From contig CANRZQ010000139.1 of the NCBI GenBank assembly GCA_947644475.1, positions 1-7,134 of the forward strand: a stretch of DNA of 7,134 nt. Reading direction: 5' to 3'. The first letter of the stretch is position 1. Every line of letters starts with the position of its first letter. This DNA is from an uncultured Muribaculaceae bacterium (GTDB lineage: Bacteria > Bacteroidota > Bacteroidia > Bacteroidales > Muribaculaceae). The position numbers and the translations under genes are program-made. Below the pieces are notes generated by a model. That model made no database searches and was not told where the DNA came from. It worked only from the letters and a program-made list of their open reading frames with translations. Shown here in pieces: positions 1-7,134 of the stretch.

Positions 1-818
1 CCCGTCAGGTGAACGTTCCCCGTATCGTTGTGTTCCTCAACAAATGCGACATGGTTGACGATGCCGAAATGCTCGAATTCGTCGAAATGGATATGCGCGA
101 CCTTCTCTCAGCCTACGAATACGATGGTGACAACACCCCCGTAATCCGCGGTTCCGCTCTCGGCGCCCTCAACGGCGAACCCGAATGGGAAGAAAAGGTT
201 ATGGAACTCATGGAAGCCGTTGACAACTGGATTCCCCTGCCTCCCCGCGACATCGACAAACCCTTCCTCATGCCTGTTGAAGACGTCTTCACCATCACAG
301 GTCGTGGTACTGTTGCCACCGGCCGTATCGAGACAGGTATCGTGAAAGTAGGCGACGAAGTACAAATCATGGGTCTTGGCGCCGCTCTCAAATCCACCGT
401 TACCGGTGTTGAGATGTTCCGCAAACTCCTCGACCAAGGTGAAGCCGGTGACAACGTAGGTCTTCTCCTCCGTGGTATCGACAAGAAAGACGTTAAGCGC
501 GGTATGGTAATCTGCCACCCCGGTATCGTTAAGCCCCACTCCAAATTCAAGGCTTCTGTCTATATCCTCAAAAAAGAAGAAGGCGGCCGTCACACTCCGT
601 TCCACAACCACTACCGTCCCCAGTTCTACATCCGTACACTCGACGTAACCGGTGAAATCACCCTCCCCGAAGGTACTGAAATGGTAATGCCCGGCGACCA
701 CGTGGAAATCATCGTTGAACTCATCAACCCCGTAGCCTGCGACCAGGGTCTTCGTTTCGCTATCCGCGAAGGTGGCCGCACAGTAGGTTCCGGTCAGATC
801 ACCGAAATCCTCGACTAA
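1..818 (+). CDS. tuf: Translation elongation factor Tu, 3' part (5' end outside window)
   Basis: EF-Tu is the cytoplasmic GTPase that delivers aminoacyl-tRNA to the ribosomal A site. The reading frame enters at base 3, and 271 residues are visible before the TAA. By comparison with E. coli EF-Tu about 120 N-terminal residues are missing, so the P-loop, switch I and DCPGH motif lie upstream. Visible parts are the G4 guanine-specificity motif NKCD (visible residues 13-16), the G5 motif RGSAL, domain II starting near DIDKPFLMPVEDVF and containing GRGTVATGRIETG, and domain III with EGGRHTPF, YRPQFYIRT and the C-terminal FAIREGGRTVGSG. The residues matching E. coli Gln124 and Ala375, where elfamycin-resistance changes are known, are unaltered. 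The GTG at base 9 is an internal Val codon, not a start. No frameshift or stop is seen. The tRNA and secE follow on the same strand. Identity is certain from sequence; the lineage reading (Bacteroidales) is inference. Confidence 0.98.
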   Translation, partial: RQVNVPRIVVFLNKCDMVDDAEMLEFVEMDMRDLLSAYEYDGDNTPVIRGSALGALNGEPEWEEKVMELMEAVDNWIPLPPRDIDKPFLMPVEDVFTITGRGTVATGRIETGIVKVGDEVQIMGLGAALKSTVTGVEMFRKLLDQGEAGDNVGLLLRGIDKKDVKRGMVICHPGIVKPHSKFKASVYILKKEEGGRHTPFHNHYRPQFYIRTLDVTGEITLPEGTEMVMPGDHVEIIVELINPVACDQGLRFAIREGGRTVGSGQITEILD

Positions 819-850
819 TATCGCAGCCATAGGCTAAAGATAAATAAAAC

Positions 851-879
851 AAGGGGGCGTTCGTCCCGGATGCCCCCTT
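851..879 (+). terminator. GC-rich hairpin between tuf and tRNA-Trp; weak terminator or processing hairpin
   Basis: An 8-bp perfect stem pairs AAGGGGGC (851-858) with GCCCCCTT (872-879) around a 13-base loop. The stem is stable, but the 3' side continues ACATACGG with no run of T, so a classical intrinsic terminator is incomplete. It ends only four bases before the tRNA, leaving no room for a separate promoter after it. I infer that some transcripts read through from tuf into the tRNA and secE, and that the hairpin attenuates, protects the tuf 3' end, or marks a processing point. The structure is directly visible; the role is inference. Confidence 0.45.
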
Positions 880-883
880 ACAT

Positions 884-956
884 ACGGGAATAGCTCAGTC
901 GGTAGAGCACTGGTCTCCAAAACCAGGTGTCGGGAGTTCGAGCCTCTCTTCCCGTG
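884..956 (+). tRNA. trnW: tRNA-Trp, anticodon CCA
   Basis: The full cloverleaf can be drawn by hand. The acceptor stem is ACGGGAA (884-890) with TTCCCGT (949-955), 7 perfect pairs. The D stem is GCTC/GAGC (893-896 with 905-908). The anticodon stem is CTGGT/ACCAG (910-914 with 922-926) around loop CTCCAAA, with anticodon CCA at 917-919, reading UGG for tryptophan. The T stem is GGGAG/CTCTC (932-936 with 944-948), with one G-T wobble and loop TTCGAGC. The variable loop has five bases. The discriminator at 956 is G, as usual for bacterial tRNA-Trp. The 3' CCA is not encoded (the next bases are CAAA), so it must be added after processing. secE begins 15 bases after the tRNA end. Confidence 0.97.
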
Positions 957-971
957 CAAAAAAGAAACAAA

Positions 972-1169
972 ATGAAGAAACTACAGCTTATTACCAATAT
1001 CGAGGAGTCTTACGACGAATTGCGCTACAAAACATCGTGGCCAACTAAAAAACAAGTCGTAAAGTCGGCCATCATAGTCCTGATTGCTTCCGCCATTATC
1101 GCCTTGATAATACTTTTGATGGATCAGATAGTCGACAGATTCATGCACCTCCTTTACAGTTTTCAATAA
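972..1169 (+). CDS. secE: Preprotein translocase subunit SecE
   Basis: SecE is the small essential subunit that clamps SecY in the SecYEG channel of the inner membrane. This 65-residue protein has the short single-span form found outside enterobacteria; E. coli SecE is 127 residues with three spans. Residues 11-29 (EESYDELRYKTSWPTKKQV) form the amphipathic helix and the conserved W-P hinge typical of the family. Residues about 29-50 are one hydrophobic membrane helix, followed by a short tail. I chose ATG 972 because the frame open upstream (to GTG 927) runs into the tRNA and adds no SecE-like sequence. There is no Shine-Dalgarno sequence; the leader after the tRNA is almost all A. nusG follows after 42 bases, the usual bacterial secE-nusG pairing. 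Confidence 0.95.
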   Translation: MKKLQLITNIEESYDELRYKTSWPTKKQVVKSAIIVLIASAIIALIILLMDQIVDRFMHLLYSFQ

Positions 1170-1211
1170 TTTTCACAAGTTCTGATAACGAGTTTCTGAA
1201 ATAATTGAAAA

Positions 1212-1778
1212 ATGGAAAAGACAGCAAAGACAGAATTGACAAAGGGATGGTACGTTCTTCGTGCCATTTCAGGTAAAGAAGCCAAAGTTAAGGAATTGCT
1301 CGACGGCGTGATTAAAAACACTCCGCTGGGCGATTACGTGTTCCAAGTTCTTATCCCTACTGAGAAAGTCCTTACCGTTCGCGGTGGAAAAAAAGTGGTA
1401 AAAGAACGTAACCTTTATTCCGGTTACGTTTTTGTTGAAGCCATACTCACGGGAGAAGTAATCTCGGTACTCACCAACACCACAAACGTCATCGACTTCC
1501 TCCGTGGCCGCGGAAAAGACGCCAAGCCCGAACGCCTCCGTGAATCAGAGGTGATGAGGATGCTCGGCACTGCCGACGACCTTCAGGAGCCCGGCGATGA
1601 TGAAATCAACGATTACATGGTCGGCGAGACCGTCAAGGTCAATGAAGGCCCGTTCAACGGATTCGCAGGCGTAATCGAAGACGTTCTTCGTGACAAGAAG
1701 AAACTCAAAGTGGCTGTAAAAATCTTTGGCAGAAAGACTTTGCTCGAACTCGACAATTGGCAAGTAGAACGGGAATAA
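1212..1778 (+). CDS. nusG: Transcription termination/antitermination factor NusG
   Basis: NusG binds the RNA polymerase clamp through its N-terminal domain. Its C-terminal KOW domain contacts Rho or ribosomal protein S10/NusE, so it tunes elongation and couples transcription to translation. The protein is 188 residues, close to the usual 180-190. The NGN domain starts at GWYVLRAISGKEAKVKELL (residues 12-30) and includes PTEKV and LYSGYVFVEAIL. An acidic linker (about 115-136) leads to the KOW domain at 137-188, with VGETVKVNEGPFNGFAGVIEDV and FGRKTLLELDNWQVE near the end. It is a housekeeping NusG rather than a specialised paralogue such as UpxY, because it is linked to secE and rplK and retains a complete KOW domain. 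The ATG at 1212 follows an AT-rich, Shine-Dalgarno-free leader. Confidence 0.97.
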   Translation: MEKTAKTELTKGWYVLRAISGKEAKVKELLDGVIKNTPLGDYVFQVLIPTEKVLTVRGGKKVVKERNLYSGYVFVEAILTGEVISVLTNTTNVIDFLRGRGKDAKPERLRESEVMRMLGTADDLQEPGDDEINDYMVGETVKVNEGPFNGFAGVIEDVLRDKKKLKVAVKIFGRKTLLELDNWQVERE

Positions 1779-1789
1779 GATATTGTTTG
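1756..1789 (+). promoter_or_regulatory. Candidate internal promoter before rplK (Bacteroidota type)
   Basis: The known Bacteroides sigma-70-type consensus is TTTG near -33 and TAnnTTTG near -7, separated by about 19-21 bases. Here ATTG (1756-1759) is followed after 21 bases by TATTGTTTG (1781-1789). This matches TA and TTTG but has three bases between them instead of two. The -33 part lies in the last codons of nusG. E. coli also has a promoter between nusG and rplK, which makes the location sensible. The match is imperfect on both boxes, so this is a weak call. Confidence 0.25.
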
Positions 1790-1849
1790 GCAGGCAAAGA
1801 AGGTTACGCTCTTATCCTCTTAACAAATAACAAAATCCCGCAAGCAATA
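1781..1849 (+). promoter_or_regulatory. Possible rplK leader fold (candidate L1 control site)
   Basis: TATTGTTTG (1781-1789) can pair with CAAGCAATA (1841-1849) over nine positions, including one G-U, closing a 51-base interior that holds a G-rich segment GGCAGGCAAAGAAGG and an A-rich segment. In E. coli, ribosomal protein L1 represses rplK-rplA by binding the rplK leader at a mimic of its 23S rRNA site, so this spacer is where such control would lie. I cannot recognise the L1-site consensus by eye. The 5' arm also overlaps the candidate promoter's -7 box, so the fold could only exist in RNA reading through from nusG. Confidence 0.25.
1812..1829 (+). repeat. Shared leader element, copy upstream of rplK
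   Basis: TTATCCTCTTAACAAATA, 53 bases before the rplK start, is the same as the 17-base element before rpoB (4202-4218) except for one extra base. The last 11 bases, CTTAACAAATA, are identical in both. The element is a pyrimidine stretch followed by an A-rich stretch. Its function is unknown; an RNA-binding site, a translation-enhancing leader or a processing site are possible. Confidence 0.5.
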
Positions 1850-1882
1850 GTTTCATATAATTAACTTTTAGATTTATAAACA

Positions 1883-2326
1883 ATGGCAAAAGAAATTGCT
1901 GGTCAGATTAAACTGCAGATCAAAGGCGGTGCGGCAAATCCCTCGCCTCCAGTTGGTCCCGCACTCGGTTCGAAGGGTATCAACATCATGGAGTTTTGCA
2001 AGCAATTCAATGCCCGCACCCAGGACAAAGCAGGAAAAGTTCTTCCCGTAGTTATCACATACTACGCCGACAAGAGCTTCGACTTCATTGTCAAGACCCC
2101 TCCGGTAGCTGTGCAACTCAAAGAGATAGCCAAACTCAAATCCGGCTCTGCACAACCCAACCGCAAGAAAGTGGCCGAAATAACCTGGGAGCAGGTAAAG
2201 ACAATTGCTGCCGACAAAATGCCCGACCTTAACTGCTTTACCATCGAATCCGCTATGCGCATGGTTGCAGGCACCGCCCGCTCCATGGGTATCACCGTCA
2301 AAGGAGAATTCCCCGCCAATAACTAA
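1883..2326 (+). CDS. rplK: 50S ribosomal protein L11 (uL11)
   Basis: L11 binds the GTPase-associated centre of 23S rRNA, helps factor-dependent GTP hydrolysis, and is needed for stringent activation of RelA-type synthetases. The 147-residue length is close to the usual 141-147. The N-terminal domain carries the proline-containing segment PSPPVGPALGSKGINIMEFCK (residues 20-40), which contacts thiopeptide antibiotics and L7/L12. The C-terminal rRNA-binding domain follows and ends with the family signature MRMVAGTARSMGITVKG (125-141). ATG 1883 begins the typical MAKEIAGQIKLQIKGG. It follows nusG after 104 bases, the longest gap before the rplL-rpoB spacer, and rplA follows 14 bases after its stop, so the two are surely co-transcribed and probably co-regulated by L1. 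Confidence 0.98.
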   Translation: MAKEIAGQIKLQIKGGAANPSPPVGPALGSKGINIMEFCKQFNARTQDKAGKVLPVVITYYADKSFDFIVKTPPVAVQLKEIAKLKSGSAQPNRKKVAEITWEQVKTIAADKMPDLNCFTIESAMRMVAGTARSMGITVKGEFPANN

Positions 2327-2340
2327 TAAATTCAATCACG

Positions 2341-3033
2341 ATGAGTAAACTTACAAAAAACCAAAAGTTGGCTTTTGCGAAGATTGAAGCAGGGAAAGCC
2401 TATACTCTCGCCGAAGCAGCCGAAATGGTGAAAGAAATCACCTTCACCAAATTCGACGCATCTTTCGACATTGACGTGCGCCTTGGCGTCGACCCCCGCA
2501 AAGCCAATCAGATGGTACGCGGCGTCGTCACACTCCCCCACGGCACCGGCAAGCAGGTTACTGTTCTCGTGCTCTGCACTCCCGACGCTGAAGCAGCCGC
2601 AAAAGCAGCAGGCGCCGACTATGTAGGCCTCGAAGAGTACATCGAAAAGATCAAAGGCGGATGGACAGATGTCGACGTGATCATCACCCAGCCCTCTGTA
2701 ATGGGCAAGATTGGTGCTCTCGGCCGTATCCTCGGTCCGCGCGGCCTTATGCCTAACCCCAAGTCGGGTACGGTGACCATGGACGTGGCCAAGGCTGTGG
2801 AAGAAGTCAAGAAAGGCAAAATCGACTTTAAAGTTGACAAGAACGGTATCGTTCACTCTTCCATCGGCAAAGTGTCGTTCACTGCCGAGCAGATGCGCGA
2901 CAACGCACGCGAGTTCATCAACACCTTGATCAAACTCAAACCGGCCACCGCAAAAGGCACATACATCAAGAGCATTTATCTTTCGAGCACAATGAGCCCC
3001 GGCATCAAGGTTGATGTCAAATCTATCGATTGA
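2341..3033 (+). CDS. rplA: 50S ribosomal protein L1 (uL1)
   Basis: L1 forms the mobile L1 stalk of the 50S subunit, which guides deacylated tRNA out of the E site. In many bacteria it also represses translation of rplK-rplA when in excess. The 230-residue length is typical. The two-domain fold is recognisable: domain I is built from the N- and C-terminal segments (FDASFDIDVRLGVDPRKANQ near 38-57), and the inserted domain II contains VDVIITQPSVMG. The L1 signature IGALGRILGPRGLMPNPKSG spans residues 124-143. The C-terminus has the expected GTYIKSIYLSSTMSPGIKVD. It starts 14 bases after rplK and is followed by rplJ after 26 bases. Nothing is odd in the coding sequence. Confidence 0.98.
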   Translation: MSKLTKNQKLAFAKIEAGKAYTLAEAAEMVKEITFTKFDASFDIDVRLGVDPRKANQMVRGVVTLPHGTGKQVTVLVLCTPDAEAAAKAAGADYVGLEEYIEKIKGGWTDVDVIITQPSVMGKIGALGRILGPRGLMPNPKSGTVTMDVAKAVEEVKKGKIDFKVDKNGIVHSSIGKVSFTAEQMRDNAREFINTLIKLKPATAKGTYIKSIYLSSTMSPGIKVDVKSID

Positions 3034-3059
3034 TGCCTAACCACTAACTCGCATTAACA

Positions 3060-3584
3060 ATGAAAAAAGAAGATAAAGCACTTGTCATCGACAAAATCGT
3101 CGAAACACTTCAACAATATCCCGCTTTCTACCTCATTGAGAGCGCCGGAATGGATGCTGAAAAGACTTCCAACTTCCGTCGCGCATGCTTCGGCAAGGAC
3201 ATCAAACTGATGGTAGTGAAGAACACCCTTCTCGCCAAGGCTCTCGAACGTCTCGACGGCGACTATTCCGAGCTCCTCGGTACGCTCAAAGGCTCTACAT
3301 CGCTGATGTGCACCACCGTTGGCAACGCTCCCGCAAAGTTGCTCAAAGACTTCGTTAAGAAAGGCGACAAACTTCCCGTTCTCAAAGCAGCATACGTTGA
3401 AGAATCGGTATATGTAGGAGCAGACCAACTCGACGCTCTCTGCGCTATCAAAAGCAAAAACGAACTTATCGCAGACATCGTCGCACTTCTCCAATCTCCC
3501 GCCAAGAACGTTGTATCCGCTATCCAATCTGCCGGTACTACAATCCACGGCGTCCTCAAAACTCTCGGCGAGCGTCCTGAATAA
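3060..3584 (+). CDS. rplJ: 50S ribosomal protein L10 (uL10)
   Basis: L10 anchors the L7/L12 stalk to 23S rRNA near L11. The protein is 174 residues, within the usual 165-180. The N-terminal rRNA-binding domain runs to about residue 130 and includes the YPAFYLIESAGM segment, the FRRACFGKDIKLMVVKNTLLAKAL region (about 39-62), GTLKGSTSLMC and KLPVLKAAYVE. The C-terminal helix region, including PAKNVVSAIQSAGTTIHGVLKTLGER (about 147-172), is where L7/L12 dimers dock. ATG 3060 is preceded by CATTAACA with no Shine-Dalgarno sequence. The 26-base gap after rplA is far shorter than the leader that carries L10 autoregulation in E. coli, so control must lie elsewhere or overlap rplA. Confidence 0.97.
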   Translation: MKKEDKALVIDKIVETLQQYPAFYLIESAGMDAEKTSNFRRACFGKDIKLMVVKNTLLAKALERLDGDYSELLGTLKGSTSLMCTTVGNAPAKLLKDFVKKGDKLPVLKAAYVEESVYVGADQLDALCAIKSKNELIADIVALLQSPAKNVVSAIQSAGTTIHGVLKTLGERPE

Positions 3585-3643
3585 TCTCGCAGAGATAAAC
3601 TTACCTATCAACAAAAAACAAAAACATCACAACAAATACTACA

Positions 3644-4018
3644 ATGGCAGATCTCAAAGCTTTTGCTGAACAACTCGTAAACCTCACTGTAAAAGAAGTA
3701 AACGAACTCGCTCAGATTCTCAAAGAAGAATACGGCATCGAACCCGCAGCCGCAGCCGTAGCCGTTGCAGCCGGCCCCGCAGCCGCCGGTGCTGAACCCG
3801 AAGAAAAATCTTCTTTCGACGTAGTCCTCAAAGCCGTAGGCCCGAGCAAACTCCAGGTTGTTAAACTCGTTAAAGAACTCACCGGTCTTGGCCTCAAAGA
3901 AGCCAAAGAAATGGTAGACGGCGCTCCCTCCACCATCAAAGAAGGTCTTGCTAAAGCAGACGCTGAAGGCCTCAAAAAACAACTCGAAGAAGTCGGCGCA
4001 GAAGTCGAACTCAAATAA
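3644..4018 (+). CDS. rplL: 50S ribosomal protein L7/L12 (bL12)
   Basis: L7/L12 forms the multi-copy stalk that recruits and activates translational GTPases, including EF-Tu, which is encoded at the start of this window. The length is 124 residues, as usual. Residues 1-33 are the dimerising, L10-binding N-terminal domain; residues 34-53 are an Ala/Pro/Gly-rich flexible hinge (DNA 3746-3793 is GC-rich and repetitive because of the alanine run); residues 54-124 are the factor-binding C-terminal domain, with KSSFDVVLKAVGPSKLQVVK and LTGLGLKEAKEMVDGAPSTIKEG. A 59-base A-rich spacer separates it from rplJ, giving room for the independent high-level translation needed because several copies are used per ribosome. 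A strong terminator-like hairpin follows 22 bases after the stop. Confidence 0.98.
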   Translation: MADLKAFAEQLVNLTVKEVNELAQILKEEYGIEPAAAAVAVAAGPAAAGAEPEEKSSFDVVLKAVGPSKLQVVKLVKELTGLGLKEAKEMVDGAPSTIKEGLAKADAEGLKKQLEEVGAEVELK

Positions 4019-4040
4019 AAAACCTGATTATCAGGAACTT

Positions 4041-4080
4041 AGGTTAAGAATCCCCATAAGGGAGGATTCTTAACCTTTTT
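4041..4080 (+). terminator. Intrinsic terminator/attenuator between rplL and rpoB
   Basis: The 13-base arm AGGTTAAGAATCC (4041-4053) pairs perfectly with GGATTCTTAACCT (4064-4076) around a 10-base loop that can add two more G-C pairs with one bulge. A run of five T (4076-4080) follows directly. This is a textbook intrinsic terminator. Because rpoB lies downstream on the same strand with no clear promoter in between, it most likely acts as a partial terminator that sets the ratio of ribosomal protein to RNA polymerase mRNA, as the known rplL-rpoB attenuator does in E. coli. A small hairpin CCTGA/TCAGG (4023-4027 with 4031-4035) precedes it. The segment AACCT at 4021-4025 could also pair with AGGTT at 4041-4045, competing with the terminator base. 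Confidence 0.85.
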
Positions 4081-4244
4081 GTGCTAAATATCAAACCGGC
4101 AAGCACACGGCAGCCTCACATTTGTCCTTTTTGCGCCTCTATTCAGGCACACGGACCCGAATCAGCCCGATTATCGCAAACTTGTAAGTAAAACTGCCCT
4201 ATTATCCCTTAACAAATAGTCTTCCCTATTCATACAAAACGTAG
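4081..4244 (+). other. rpoB leader region, no gene seen
   Basis: These 164 bases between the attenuator and rpoB have no coding-like frame. They hold a 6-bp hairpin TGTGCT/AGCACA (4080-4085 with 4102-4107), an 8-base direct repeat GCACACGG (4103-4110 and 4147-4154) that may be chance, and the shared leader element at 4202-4218. I looked for the Bacteroidota TTTG / TAnnTTTG promoter pair and found no convincing match. Expression of rpoB therefore seems to depend on read-through of the terminator, or on a promoter too diverged to see. Confidence 0.5.
4202..4218 (+). repeat. Shared leader element, copy upstream of rpoB
   Basis: TTATCCCTTAACAAATA lies 26 bases before the rpoB start and matches the rplK leader copy (1812-1829) with a single one-base gap. 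A looser relative of the same pyrimidine-then-A-rich pattern occurs in the rplJ-rplL spacer (3600-3626, beginning CTTACCTATCAACAAA). Such a match in two leaders of one operon is unlikely by chance, but A-rich composition inflates similarity. The function is unknown. Confidence 0.5.

Positions 4245-7134
<2,890 letters not shown>

Noticed and set aside
108..830. 240-codon open frame on the minus strand across tuf, and a second one at 113-550
   Set aside because: They lie entirely opposite the highly conserved EF-Tu coding sequence, resemble no known protein, and arise from the strong preference for C in third codon positions, which removes antisense stops.
927..971. Longer secE from GTG 927
   Set aside because: The extension would translate the anticodon arm through the acceptor stem of tRNA-Trp and adds no SecE homology; ATG 972 gives a normal 65-residue SecE.
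1167..1174. TAATTTTC at the secE stop, a 7 of 8 match to the Bacteroidota -7 box
   Set aside because: No TTTG-like -33 box lies 19-21 bases upstream, so it is not called a promoter for nusG.
3584..3596. Five-bp inverted repeat ATCTC-GCA-GAGAT at the rplJ stop
   Set aside because: It is short, AT-containing and not followed by T, so it is too weak to call a terminator or processing site without comparative support.
3746..3793. GCAGCC-like repetitive tract in rplL
   Set aside because: It encodes the alanine-rich hinge expected in L7/L12 and is not a separate repeat element.
4103..4154. Eight-base direct repeat GCACACGG in the rpoB leader
   Set aside because: One 8-base match within about 160 bases is not clearly above chance, and there is no flanking symmetry or third copy.

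Overview
The window is a conserved housekeeping locus from a member of the Bacteroidota, most likely order Bacteroidales. A Muribaculaceae-like lineage is plausible but cannot be fixed by eye. The evidence is threefold. EF-Tu and RpoB carry protein variants I know from Bacteroides relatives, such as RpoB DVHYTHYGRLCPIETPEGP and the EF-Tu C-terminus QITEILD. None of the seven visible gene starts has a convincing Shine-Dalgarno sequence; they sit in A-rich leaders instead. The gene order tuf, tRNA-Trp, secE, nusG, rplK, rplA, rplJ, rplL, rpoB is the usual bacterial translation/transcription cluster.

Layout, all on the + strand: the 3' two-thirds of tuf (1-818); a GC-rich hairpin without a U-tract (851-879); tRNA-Trp with anticodon CCA (884-956); secE (972-1169); nusG (1212-1778); a 104-base spacer with a candidate internal promoter and a possible leader fold; rplK (1883-2326); rplA (2341-3033); rplJ (3060-3584); rplL (3644-4018); a 226-base spacer with a strong intrinsic terminator (4041-4080); and the first 963 codons of rpoB (4245 to the window edge).

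Together the genes supply elongation factor Tu, the Trp tRNA, a core subunit of the Sec translocon, the transcription elongation factor that couples polymerase to the ribosome, the L1 stalk and GTPase-centre proteins of the 50S subunit, and the RNA polymerase beta subunit. Spacing suggests one transcript from tuf towards rpoB. It appears to be modulated between tuf and the tRNA, before rplK, and at the rplL-rpoB attenuator.

I see no mobile element, CRISPR array, defence system, broken gene or unrecognised gene. The long antisense reading frames are shadows of C-rich codon usage. The observations worth checking are regulatory: a near-identical 17-18 base element in the rplK and rpoB leaders, the mid-operon terminator, the tRNA placed 15 bases before secE, and the short rplA-rplJ gap that leaves no room for a usual L10 leader.
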